NCBI RefSeq assembly: GCF_000350225.1
Contig: NW_005179133.1
Span: 80,974-144,973, forward strand
Direction: 5' to 3'
Origin: Chondrus crispus
Taxonomy: Eukaryota > Rhodophyta > Florideophyceae > Gigartinales > Gigartinaceae
DNA: 64,000 nucleotides
Positions 1 through 10,097 of the stretch are shown here, piece by piece. Positions within the stretch are counted from its first letter, which is position 1. Each line of letters begins with the position of its first letter. The notes under the pieces were generated by a model. The model was not told the origin of the DNA. It ran no database searches and was given only the letters and a program-made list of their open reading frames with translations. A program made the translations under genes and the position numbers.

Positions 1-2497
1 GAAGAGCAGCTGCAAAGTTGCTCCTCCACCATGATCCGGGAGGTCTACTGATTCGAGACGATCTTCGTACAGCTGGAGTCGGAGTTGGAGGGGTGACATT
101 CGGAGTTTCGACGGGAGGTGATACATCATCTTTATCATTCTCACCTACAGAGTGAGTGTCCTCGTTTTCAATAACCTCCCCTGAAATTTCATCGTCTTCC
201 GACCCAACCTCATTAGCATTTGGGGTATCGGTTTCATTCTCATTGTCGCCACCGAGCAATACAACGCCAACGTCAGAGCTGATTGAATCTTTTTCATGTG
301 CAGGAATGTCATGCATCCCACATGTCGATTCATCAAACTTGGCATCTCGTGAAACAACAACTTTACTCAACTCTCCGTCCCAAAGTTTGTATGCTTTACT
401 GCATTGCGAATAACCGAGAAACATTGCTTCACGCGCTCGCAAGTCAAGCTTACGGAGCTCTAATTTCGGTAATGTATACCAACACTTTGACCCAAATACT
501 CGCAAATGGCCAACATTTGGAGTTGACTTCATCCAAATGTGATGGGGAGTCGTGTTAACTGGCAAAGCCCGTGAAGTAACTCGATTGCGAACATATACTG
601 CAGTGGCAAGAGCCTCTGCCCAGAATCGTTTACTGACCTGTTTATGAGAAAGCATGGAACGGACAAGATCAATCAAGGTTCGATTTAAACGTTCAGCAAC
701 ACCGTTTTGTTCAGGTGTGTAGGCAGTGGTGAGCTGGTGCTGTGTACCGTTTGACTCCAAATATGACTTGAATTCTGTCGACAAGTACTCTCCCCCTCGA
801 TCAGTGCGAAGCACCTTCACTTTGCGACCAGTGTGCGTTTGGGCAAACTGTTCATACAACTTGTATTTTGCAAAGGCCTCAGATTTATTTCGCATCGTGT
901 ACACAACAACCCAGTTCGAGTGATCATCTACAAATGTAATGAAGTATCTCGAACCACCAATGGACTGTACTTCGAGCGGACCGCAAACGTCAGAATGTAC
1001 CAAGTCAAGACAGTTCTGTGCTCGAGACGATGATCGCTGTTTCGGGATTACTGATCGCGTTGCTTTGCCGAACACACACGCAGGACAAACGAGAGAGTGA
1101 TTGTCAGACTTTCGATTCATTGCTCTGATGACATCGCTTTGACGAACGTTGATGCCACTTACCACATTATTGTGAATCATTGATGCGATTCCTTGTACGT
1201 TAACATGGGCCATTCGTTCATGTAGCGTCTGCAAGGTAACTACATGAGCAGAGAAAGTTTCATTCATGACATCAAGTATGAATAAATCCCCAACTTGACT
1301 AGCTGTGGCAACTACAGTTGGTCCTGCAGTAACGATGCATTTGTCATTTTCAAATGACACTTGCAAGCCCTTTGAAACGATTTGGCTAACAGACAGAAGC
1401 GAGTATCCGAAATCAGGGACATGCAAAACGTTGGACAATTTGCAAGGATGTGGACTACCATTGACGTTCAACATGAATTCTACCTCACCACGACCAGCGA
1501 CATTGGCTCTAGTCTTCGTGCCCATCTCGACTGATCCAGATTGCATCTGTTCATAAGTAACGAACAAAGAGCGATCAAATGTAATGTGGGCACTGCAACC
1601 GGAATCCACAAGCCATGACCCTGCGTTCACTGCCTTCTTTTCGGGAGAAGAAGTCGAAAGCAGGCATGTAAAGTCGCTTTCAGCAAAGGCAGCAGTAGAA
1701 GTTTCATCTCGAGATACGAATGCACTTGGCTTCATGCCGGGGTTGCGGGACCGGAACCCGTCTGGCGGTGCTGGTCGGCGCCCATTCACATCCTTGCCCC
1801 AGCAACGTGCTGCAGTGTGTCCATGTCGATTACAGTTCGTACATCTCATATCACGTCGAATAGGCATGCGATTGACAAGTGCCGGTGCGTGGGGTGAAGT
1901 AGTAGAAGCGGTCTTCATGCTCTCTCGTTGTTCCTCTTGCAGCAGACGACTCTTCACAAAATCGAGTCCAAACACTTTATCCTCATTGCCAAGTGCGTCA
2001 AGTGCAACAATCAAGTTATCGAATCGTGGAGGCAAGCCATTCAACACAGCCATTGCAATTTCTTTATCGTCAATCTCAACACTCATTGACTGCAATCTGG
2101 CAGCAAGTTGCTTCACACGATTGATGAACACGAGCACTTTCTCGGATGGGAGCATGGAAACAGTGTAAAAGTCGCGACGGGCGGAAAGTTTGTTGAGCAA
2201 AGTGTGACGCTCAAACACATTCAGAATCGCCTCCCATGTCTCTTTTGCACTGCTACACCCTCGCACATGTTGCAAGTAGTCATCAGAAAGCGTGAGTCCG
2301 ATGACTGCCTTTGCTTTCGCATCACCACGAATCCACTTCCTGCGATCATCTGAGGTCGCATTTTCCGAAATATCATCAAAAACGTATTGATCGACATCTC
2401 GGAGAGCAAGCAGTAGCTCGATTTTCTGCTTCCAGATGTAAAAGTTAGATGCGGTCAGCTTCTCGATTCTGACCGATCCAGAGCTTTGGTCATCCAT
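1..2497 (-). CDS. Ty1/copia gag-pol, 5' part (element A', runs off window)
   Basis: This is the N-terminal part of a copia-type polyprotein read on the minus strand from ATG at 2497. It is the counterpart of residues 1 to about 832 of the plus-strand F1 elements and contains gag, zinc knuckle, aspartic protease and integrase up to the integrase-RT linker. The frame looked open in the stretches I checked, near 1-60 and 300-360, and it leaves the window without a stop. It is clearly diverged from the F1 copies by scattered substitutions, and its LTR is of a different type (LTR3). The polyprotein would provide capsid, protease and integrase for retrotransposition in the cytoplasm and nucleus. 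I did not verify every codon, so an internal lesion could have been missed. RT and RNase H would lie left of the window. Confidence 0.8.
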   Translation of the reverse strand, partial: MDDQSSGSVRIEKLTASNFYIWKQKIELLLALRDVDQYVFDDISENATSDDRRKWIRGDAKAKAVIGLTLSDDYLQHVRGCSSAKETWEAILNVFERHTLLNKLSARRDFYTVSMLPSEKVLVFINRVKQLAARLQSMSVEIDDKEIAMAVLNGLPPRFDNLIVALDALGNEDKVFGLDFVKSRLLQEEQRESMKTASTTSPHAPALVNRMPIRRDMRCTNCNRHGHTAARCWGKDVNGRRPAPPDGFRSRNPGMKPSAFVSRDETSTAAFAESDFTCLLSTSSPEKKAVNAGSWLVDSGCSAHITFDRSLFVTYEQMQSGSVEMGTKTRANVAGRGEVEFMLNVNGSPHPCKLSNVLHVPDFGYSLLSVSQIVSKGLQVSFENDKCIVTAGPTVVATASQVGDLFILDVMNETFSAHVVTLQTLHERMAHVNVQGIASMIHNNVVSGINVRQSDVIRAMNRKSDNHSLVCPACVFGKATRSVIPKQRSSSRAQNCLDLVHSDVCGPLEVQSIGGSRYFITFVDDHSNWVVVYTMRNKSEAFAKYKLYEQFAQTHTGRKVKVLRTDRGGEYLSTEFKSYLESNGTQHQLTTAYTPEQNGVAERLNRTLIDLVRSMLSHKQVSKRFWAEALATAVYVRNRVTSRALPVNTTPHHIWMKSTPNVGHLRVFGSKCWYTLPKLELRKLDLRAREAMFLGYSQCSKAYKLWDGELSKVVVSRDAKFDESTCGMHDIPAHEKDSISSDVGVVLLGGDNENETDTPNANEVGSEDDEISGEVIENEDTHSVGENDKDDVSPPVETPNVTPPTPTPAVRRSSRISRPPGSWWRSNFAAAL

Positions 2498-3234
2498 TTC
2501 GCCGAATGGATGTACCCTTCGAGTATACAAGGTCTTCCGTCCCGGGATCCCAAGCCGTTAACCGATAGTCAACACAATGGCAAGCCCACCCGTATAGGAA
2601 GTTTGTAGCGATTACTCGGAAACGTTCTTGGTGCTTGTTCCCGGCGGAGTGGAACAAGCGTATTCTTCTTAAAAATGCCTTAGGGCGCTACCCCTATATG
2701 TCGGCCAGTGCGGGTCTTTCGACTGTGAACTAAATCAAACGTGCCACGAGTAAGCACAACAACTTTGCCTGTAGACGAACCAGGACTTTTGGTTACTACC
2801 GCGAACGGTCCCTGCAACCTAAATCGGCTTGTCCAAACTTGATACGGTACTGCCTCAGAGGGTCTCCCACAACACAAGAATGAAACTGCCTTCGTCGTAC
2901 TCGTGTGATTTGTTCACAATCACTCCTTGGGTCACCCTCTTCCGTGCGAACTTAATCAAGGTACGCGACCTTATACACGTATAGTGAGAGGTTCAGTGTT
3001 TAGGCACGTATTCTCTTCACCCAGGGGACCGAAGTCGTACCTATAGGGCTAATACCGAGAGCGTTACCCACACCGCCGACGCACCTCCCGAAGGCAGAGT
3101 GCGGATCGACTAGACCAGTACACTGTGATCCTCCCCGAGGATCAGTAATTCGTCTCTCGACGATTCTTGGTCGGACCCTCGCTCAAGTCAGATTTCCAAT
3201 GGCACCAGCCTTTCACCAAGAGCGAGGGTATGTT

Positions 3235-3456
3235 CCACTGAGGATTTGGCAGTGCGTTGGCCACTAGGGACTTTCTTCCTCCCGACTAGCGGAAGGCTCA
3301 CCCACAGCTCACACAACGACTGCCACGACAAAGCAAAAAACTGAGAACTGACGGACCACTGAGGATTTGGCAGTGCGTTGGCCACTAGGGACTTTCTTCC
3401 TCCCGACAAGCGGAAGGCTCACCCACAGCTCACACAACGACTGCCACGACAAAGCT
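3235..3456. repeat. 121-bp tandem duplication in A' leader
   Basis: About 100 bp starting at 3235 are repeated from 3356 with near identity; the visible change is 'gactagcgg' to 'gacaagcgg'. The period is 121 bp. The F1 leaders have no second copy. Confidence 0.85.
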
Positions 3457-3691
3457 GCAAGACCACAAAGTTGATTTCCAAAAACTGGGAACTGACGGAC
3501 CACCAAACTGAAAAATCGGCTGAAACGGTGCTGAAAACAACGGCGAAAACTGAGAAAACTGAAAAACCAAACTCGAAAGCGGAGACTGAAACTGATACCT
3601 TCTTCTTCTGCTTGACGAGCTGAACAAACTGATACTTGAACGACGGCGAAACTCGAACTTGAACCAAAACGAAGACGACGATCAGCGTTGA

Positions 3692-3707
3692 ACTGGGCCC
3701 ATAACCT
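3692..3707 (-). promoter_or_regulatory. Primer-binding site of A' (initiator-Met tRNA)
   Basis: The minus strand reads AGGTTATGGGCCCAGT. This is complementary to the anticodon stem-loop of eukaryotic initiator-Met tRNA, as in Drosophila copia, where a cleaved half tRNA primes minus-strand cDNA. It lies 4 bases inside the LTR3 end. Confidence 0.85.
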
Positions 3708-3711
3708 ATAG

Positions 3712-4445
3712 AAAGGTCAGCGGGGCAGAGGGAAGAAGGATGGTTGAAGGTTGCTGGTGGTTGAAGGGAAAAGAAGTTGATGCCATTTTACTCTTGGTCG
3801 CCAACTATTGGCGCTACTTATACTCTTCGAACTACATACAATACGAGCCATTAGGGCTGGTCACGTGACTCTCCTTCTTGCACTGGTTGATAATCAAGTG
3901 ACTCTCCCTGTTGCACTCTCGGTTGATAATCAAGTGACTCTCCTACTTCCACTCTCGGTTGATAATCAAATGACTCTCCTTCTTGCACTCTCGGTTGATA
4001 ATCAAGTGACTCTCCTACTTCCACTCTCCGTTGATAATCAAATGACTCTCCTTCTTGCACTCTCTCTTGCTAATAATTTGGGACCGTTTGAGAGTCAATA
4101 ATATCTGAATGTACTGTACTGTAGATTACAGATTTTACACTACGATTAATAACCACTGTGGCACATACGTCATACGTATCACACACGTGTCAAATCGAGA
4201 AAAATGAAACATGTTCAGAATGTACTGTAGAGTGCCACGAGGTACATAACTTACACGTGTCAACACCAAAATTGAAACATGCTCGGAAATGATAGGAAAG
4301 TGCAACCGTGTACAAATATGACACGTGTCCATCTTGAAGACCAAACATCCTGAGAATGCTCTTGCAAGCATTTTAGGTTTCGTCGGCGTACACGTGTAAT
4401 ATCTGTCAGGCTTGCAGCTTAGCATGTGGTCGAAGATTTCCAACA
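3712..4445 (-). repeat. LTR3: 5' LTR of A'
   Basis: A 734-bp LTR on the minus strand starts TGTTGG at 4445 and ends GACCTTT at 3712, next to the primer-binding site. It is flanked on the right by CGGTGT (4446-4451). The TATAAGTA core element lies at about 3818-3830. It carries four ACACGTGT palindromes (4183, 4253, 4321, 4390) and a 36-bp tandem array. It appears identical to the solo LTR at 10634-11367. The exact 3' terminal base is uncertain by a few bases because the end is not a canonical CA. Confidence 0.8.
3872..4075. repeat. 36-bp tandem repeats inside LTR3
   Basis: About 5.5 units with a period of 36 bp, each containing GTTGATAATCAA and GACTCTCC. They alternate between two slightly different unit types. 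The same array is present in the solo LTR at about 10794-10997. It lies between the TATA element and the ACACGTGT cluster, so it may act as an enhancer repeat. Confidence 0.85.
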
Positions 4446-4448
4446 CGG

Positions 4449-5024
4449 TGTGGGTAACGCTCTCGGTATTAGCCCTATAGGTACGACTTCGGTCCCCTGG
4501 GTGAAGAGAATACGTGCCTAAACACTGAACCTCTCACTATACGTGTATAAGGTCGCGTACCTTGATTAAGTTCGCACGGAAGAGGGTGACCCAAGGAGTG
4601 ATTGTGAACAAATCACACGAGTACGACGAAGGCAGTTTTCATTCTTGTGTTGTGGGAAACCTCATTGGGGTAGTACCGTATCAAGTTTGGACAAGCCGAT
4701 TTTGGTTGCAGGGACCGTTCGCGGTAGTGACCAAAAGTCCTGGTTCGTCTACAGGCAAAGTGTTGTGCTTACTCGTGGCACGTTTGATTTAGTTCACAGT
4801 CGAAAGACCCGCACTGGCCGACATACAGGGGTAGCGCCCTAAGGCATTTTTAAGACGAATACGCTTGTTCCACTCCGCCAGGAACAAGCACCAAGAACGT
4901 TTCCGAGTAATCGCTACAAACTTCTTATACGGGTGGGCTTGCCATTGTGTTGACTATCGGTTAACGGCTTGGGATCCCGGAACAGAAGACCTTGTATACT
5001 CGAAGGGTACATCCATTCGGCGAA
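4449..5024 (+). other. Gag-proximal half of the F1-1 leader
   Basis: This untranslated leader begins at the CGGTGT target repeat next to LTR3. It is nearly identical to 11371-11946 of the second element; one visible change is near 4809. It contains the block around 'ggttaacggcttgggatccc' just before gag, which is also present in the F2 leaders. Two overlapping short frames (4562-4792 and 4645-4842) together correspond to the single open frame seen in A'. Confidence 0.8.
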
Positions 5025-8000
5025 ATGGATGACCAAAGCTCTGGATCGGTCAGAATCGAGAAGCTGACCGCATCTAACTTTTACATCTGGAAGCAGAAAA
5101 TCCAGCTACTGCTTGCTCTCCGAGATGTCGATCAATACGTTTTTGATGATATCCCGGAGAATGCGACCTCAGATGACCGGAGAAAATGGATCCGTGGTGA
5201 CGCAAAAGCAAAGGCAGTCATCGGACTCACGCTTTCTGATGACTACTTGCAACATGTGCGAGGGTGTAGCAGTGCGAAACAGACATGGGAAGCAATTCTG
5301 AATGTGTTTGAGCGTCATACTTTGCTCAACAAACTTGCCGCCCGTCGCGACTTTTACACTGTATCCATGCTCCCATCCGAGAAAGTGCTCGTGTTCATCA
5401 ATCGTGTGAAGCAACTTGCTGCCAGATTGCAGTCAATGAGTGTTGAGATTGACGATAAAGAAGTTGCAATGGCTGTGTTGAATGGCTTGCCTCCACGATT
5501 CGATAACTTGATTGTTGCTCTTGACGCACTTGGCAATGAAGATAAAGTGTTTGGACTCGAGTTTCTGAAGAGTCGTCTGCTGCAAGAAGAACAACGAGAA
5601 AGCATGAAGACCGCTTCTGCTTCATCACCACATGCACCTGCACTTGTCAATCGTATGCCTATTCGACGCGATATGAAATGTACGAATTGCAATAGACATG
5701 GGCATACTGCAGCGCGTTGCTGGGGCAAGGACGTGAATGGGCGCCGACCTGCACCGCCAGATGGGTTTCGGTCACGCAACACTGGCTTAAAGCCAAGTGC
5801 ATTCGTTTCTCGAGATGACAATTCTACTGCTGCCTTTGCGGAGAGTGACTTTACTTGCTTGCTTTCGACTTCCACTCCAGAAAAGAGGGCTGCAAACGCA
5901 AGGTCATGGCTTGTCGATTCCGGTTGCAGCGCTCACATTACGTTTGATCGCTCTTTGTTCGTTACATATGAACAGATGCAATCTGGATCAGTCGAGATGG
6001 GCACGAAGGCTAGAGCTAATGTCGCTGGTCGCGGCGAGGTAGAATTCATGTTGAACGTCAACGGTAGTCCCCATCCTTGCAAATTGTCAAACGTTTTGCA
6101 TGTCCCTGATTTCGGATACTCGCTACTGTCTGTTAGCCAAATGGTTTCAAAGGGTTTGCAAGTGTCATTTGAAAATGAAAAATGCCGCGTTACTGCAGGA
6201 CCAACTGTAGTTGCCACAGCGAGTCAAGTTGGGGATTTATACATACTTGACGTCATGAATGAAACCTTTTCTGCTCACGTAGTTACCCTGCAGACGCTAC
6301 ATGAACGCATGGCCCATGTTAATGTACAAGGAATCGCATCAATGATTCACAATAATGTAGTAAATGGCATCAACGTTCTCAAAGCGATGTGATCAGTGCA
6401 ATGAATCCGAAGTCTGACAATCACTCTCCCATTTGTCCTGCGTGTGTGTTTGGCAAAGCAACGCGATCAGTAATCCCAAAACAGCGATCATCGTTTCGAG
6501 CACAGAACTGTCTTGACTTGGTACATTCTGATGTTTGCGGTCCGCTCGAAGTACAGTCCATTGGTGGTTCGAGATACTTCATTACATTTGTAGATGATCA
6601 CTCGAACTGGGTTGTTGTGTACACGATGACAAATAAATCTGAGGCGTTTGCAAAATACAAGTTGTATGAAAAGTTGGCTCAAACCCACACTGGTCGCAAA
6701 GTAAAGGTGCTTCGCACTGATCGAGGGGGAGAGTACTTGTCGACGGAATTCAAGTCGCATTTAGATTTAAACGGTACGCAGCACCAACTCACAACGGCAT
6801 ACACCCCTGAACAAAACGGTGTTGCTGAACGTTTAAATCGAACTTTGATTGATCTTGTCCGCTCAATGCTTTCTCATAAACAGGTCAGTAAGCGATTCTG
6901 GGCCGAGGCTCTTGCCACTTCGGTATATGTACGTAATCGAGTTACTTCACGCGCTTTGCCCGTTAATACAACTCCGCACCACATTTGGATGAATTCTACT
7001 CCAAATGTTGGCCATTTGCGAGTATTTGGGTCAAAGTGTTGGTATACATTACCAAAATTAGAGCTCCGTAAGCTGGACTTGCGAGCGCGTGAAGCAATGT
7101 TTCTTGGGTATTCGCAATGCAGTAAGGCATACAAACTTTGGGACGGAGAGTTGAATAAAATTGTTGTGTCACGGGATGTCAAGTTTGATGAATCGACAGG
7201 TGGTATGCATGACATTCCTGCACACGAAGGTGATTCAATCAACTCTGATGTTGACGTTGTACTGCTCCATGGCGACAATGGGAATACAGCTGATACCCCA
7301 AATACGGATGAAGTTGGCTCTGAAGAGAATGAAGTTTCGGAGGAGGTTCTTGAAAACGATGGCGCTCATTCCGTAAGTGAGAATGATGAAGATGAAGATG
7401 ATGTACCAACTGCCGTCGAAACTCCGAATGTCACTCCTCCAACTCCGACTCCAGCTGTGCGAAGATCGTCTCGAGTCAGCAGACCTCCCGGATCATGGTG
7501 GAGGAGCAACTTTGCAGCTGCTCTTCTTTCACATGCGCATGTCGCTATTGAAGGTCCCAAGACTTTCAACCAGGCAACCAACGGTCCTAGAGCTGCATTT
7601 TGGCAGACCGGCATTGACAAAGAACTTGCCTCGCAGACCAAGAATCGGACTTGGAAACTTGTTCCTCGATCTGAGGCGTCAAACATCTTGACATCTAGAT
7701 GGGTTTTCAATGTCAAGCAACTGCCTGATGCAAATGGCAATATAGTTGAAAGTGCAAAAGCCAGACTTGTTGCTCGTGGATTCCAGCAAGTGCAAGGTCT
7801 TGACTATACTGAGACATATGCCCCTGTCATAAAGTTTACCACTATTCGTCTACTTCTTGCCTTAGTTGCTCATTACGACCTCGAACTTCATCAGATGGAT
7901 GTCGTGACTGCGTTTTTGAACGGCGACTTGGATGAAGACATCTACATGGAGCAACCCGAAGGGTGCATTGACAAAAGCAAAAGTGACCACGTGTGTAAAC

Positions 8001-9133
8001 TTTTGAAAGCACTTTACGGTCTTAAACAAGCACATCGTCAATGGCATGCCAAAGTGGATGATTTCTTAATTGGTGAATTGGGATTCGAGACTTCGCGTAG
8101 TGATCCTTGTCTCTACATTAAACGCATCGGTAACACTATCATGCTGATTGCACTTTATGTCGATGACTTGTTACTCGCTGGTAGTGATATCGATGCCATC
8201 AAATGGATGAAGGGGGAGCTTAATAAACGGTTTGAGATGAAAGACCTTGGTGAAGCAAAAGTCTGCATTGGTCTTGAAATTCAAAGGGATCGCACCGCCA
8301 AGACTTTGAGTCTCACTCAAACTAAGTATGCATCAAAAGTGCTTGAGCGTTTTCGAATGTCAACGTGTAACCCCTCTCTGACTCCAATGGAACAAGGTCA
8401 CACAACCACGATTTCAACCGAAAACGATTCCGAAACAAATGTACCGTATCGTGAGGCAGTGGGATCCCTGATGTACTTGATGGTTGGCACTCGTCCAGAC
8501 TTGGCATATGCGATTGGAAAGCTTTCTCAACATTCTGCCAACCCATGTGAGTCACACTGGGCAGGTGTGAAACGGGTAATGCGATACGTGCAAGGGACTC
8601 GAAACTTAGGAATCGTGTTTGACAATAAATCGAAATCGCCGGAGTTGTTCGGCTTCAGTGATGCTGACTGAGCCGGTTGTTCAGACTCTCGCAAGTCGAC
8701 CAGCGGATATGTTTTCCAGTTCTGCGGTGGAGCGATCAGTTGGAGTTCCCGGAAACAGACTGTGGTTGCAACTTCGACGTGTGAAGCTGAGTACATTGCA
8801 CTATGTGAAGCGTGTAAGGAGGCGACTTGGTTGCGTCAAGTGGTTGCTGATGTTCTTGGACTTGATTCTGATCCCACGATTGTGATGGGGTGTGACAATG
8901 CAGGGACTATTTCGTATGCACAGAATGAATCGGTCAACCGTCGTAACAAACATGTTGATGTGAAATACCACTATGTACGAGATGCAATTAATAGAAACGT
9001 CATTTCTTTGTCACATTGCCCGACCACTTCCATGCCTGCAGATATCCTGACGAAAGCACTTGGGCGAGTTCTGTTCCAGAAGTTTGTAGAACTTCTAGGG
9101 CTTGCAGTAGCTACCTCTGGTAAAAGCATGTGA
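5025..9133 (+). pseudogene. F1-1 gag-pol with a 1-bp deletion and a nonsense codon
   Basis: This is a copia polyprotein gene from ATG 5025 to TGA 9131-9133, broken in two places relative to its sister copies. One G is missing between 6378 and 6379, which shifts frame at the pre-integrase region. TGG has become TGA at 8669-8671 in the RNase H DWAG motif. Intact parts include the zinc knuckle CX2CX4HX4C at residues about 219-232, the protease D298-S-G, integrase CPAC, the D-D-E residues and the YVDD box of RT. An in-frame TTG lies upstream at 4992, but ATG 5025 begins the conserved MDDQ gag start. Coding changes match F1-3 rather than its tandem neighbour F1-2. It is probably non-autonomous. 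Confidence 0.92.
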
Positions 9134-9135
9134 TC

Positions 9136-9144
9136 GAGGGGGAG
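9136..9144 (+). promoter_or_regulatory. Polypurine tract of F1-1
   Basis: GAGGGGGAG lies directly before the LTR start and just after the pol stop. It is the plus-strand priming site. Confidence 0.85.
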
Positions 9145-9578
9145 TGTTGTAATTCTACGACCACATGCTGATATGCATGACACACGACGACAGTATGACA
9201 CGTGTAAAAGCAAACACACTCCACGTGACGAGCTGAGCAAGTTTGATTTTCAACGTGTACACGTGTGGTTTCTGTACACGGTTGCACTCTACAGTACTTC
9301 AGGAGCAAGTTCGGTTTTCACAGTGTACACCTGTGAAATATGTGCACGGTTGCGGTGTACTGTACAATCTGAGCATGTTTCATTTTCTCCGCCCGACACG
9401 TGTATGACCTGGACACATGTCCTCATTACACTGTCGGACGTGTACAGTACGCCTGTAGTCTTGCAGACAAAGTGTAGAACCTTGGTGGCGGGTGCCTGGC
9501 ACGTGCCAAATGTTTACAGCGTCCATGGAGTGCAGCACGGGTACAGCAGGACACAAAGATACCGTTGCGCGAGTTTTG

Positions 9579-9839
9579 AATTCGTAAGGCAAAATGTGCA
9601 CTGTTGTAATTGACAGTGGACAGGACCTCACGAGAGATTCAGATTCATAAGGCAACGTGTGCGCTGTAAACAGTCCTTGCAGGATTGATTTGAATTCGTA
9701 AGGCAACGTGTGAGCTGTGAACGTGCCTTACGAATTTGTGCCACGCTGGATTTGGAATAGTAAGGGAATTTGTGCTTTGCTGTGCTTTGTTGTACTGCCT
9801 TACTAATTTCTCCGTCATGACAGTGCTAATTCGTAAGGC
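9579..9839. promoter_or_regulatory. Cluster of AATTCGTAAGGC motifs in F1 LTR
   Basis: Direct copies start at 9579, 9642 (variant GATTCATAAGGC), 9693, 9756 (variant AATAGTAAGGGA) and 9828. Inverted copies are at 9725-9736 and 9797-9808. They lie upstream of the TATA box. The cluster repeats in all F1 LTRs, and CCTTACTAATT/CTTACGAATT variants occur in F2 LTRs. This suggests a binding site for a host or element factor. Confidence 0.6.
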
Positions 9840-9973
9840 GGTTTTCTGTTCTGTTTGTTGGGCCATCGCCAGTTTGGCTGAGTAGCAAGACGGGCACATG
9901 TGTTAGAGCCAATACATTTGTAGTATGTGTGTCGTAGTGTTTGGTAGTAGAGTTCTAGAAGATTGCAGAAGTG

Positions 9974-9981
9974 TATAAGTA
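9974..9981 (+). promoter_or_regulatory. TATA box of F1 LTR
   Basis: TATAAGTA sits about 105 bp before the LTR end. The same TATAAGTA, followed by a GCC and then AAGTAAA block, occurs in F2 LTRs (plus-strand 'tacttata', near 19889) and LTR3. It is therefore the likely core promoter conserved across copia families here. Confidence 0.6.
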
Positions 9982-10081
9982 GTGCCAGAAGTTGGCGACT
10001 CAAAGTAAATCGGTACCCAATCCTTCAACTTCACCTCATCAACCGTCCTCCGATTTCCCTTTGCCCCGCTGACCTACCATT

Positions 10082-10097
10082 AGGTTATGGGCCCAGT
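10082..10097 (+). promoter_or_regulatory. Primer-binding site of F1-2
   Basis: AGGTTATGGGCCCAGT, two bases after the LTR CA. It is complementary to the anticodon region of initiator-Met tRNA. Confidence 0.87.

Larger units (their letters stand above)
2498..3711 (-). other. 5' leader of element A'
   Basis: This is the untranslated leader between the primer-binding site and gag. The gag-proximal half (about 2498-3230) is closely related to the F1 leader. The LTR-proximal half differs and contains a 121-bp duplication and a CT-rich (minus strand) stretch. A 65-codon frame at 2680-2877 is free of stops but has no ATG; F1 copies carry the same frame with a 1-bp deletion. Confidence 0.7.
9145..10079 (+). 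repeat. F1 LTR shared by F1-1 and F1-2
   Basis: A 935-bp LTR running from TGTTGTAATTC to CTACCA, followed by TT and the primer-binding site. It contains ACACGTGT at 9198, 9259 and 9396, a GGCACGTGCC palindrome near 9498, seven AATTCGTAAGGC-type motifs, and TATAAG at 9974. Preceded by a polypurine tract and followed by a primer site, it serves two elements. Confidence 0.88.

Noticed and set aside
1584-2168. 194-codon plus-strand frame, and matching minus-strand frames at 5354-5875, 12276-12797 and 23947-24468
   Set aside because: They are antisense shadows of the gag coding frame and recur only because gag is repeated.
3872-4075. 36-bp repeats considered as a CRISPR array
   Set aside because: The units are contiguous without unique spacers and lie inside a eukaryotic LTR.
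3712-4445. Short proteins with 12-residue VDNQVTLLL repeats on either strand
   Set aside because: They are translations of the 36-bp LTR repeats, with no evidence of coding use.
4992-5024. Upstream TTG start for F1 gag-pol (also 11914 and 23585)
   Set aside because: TTG is not a usual eukaryotic start. ATG 33 bp downstream begins the MDDQ stretch conserved with F2's MEDQ.
6378-6392. Programmed frameshift in F1-1 between 5025-6392 and 6389-8671
   Set aside because: Both sister copies have one more base and a continuous frame, so this is a simple deletion.
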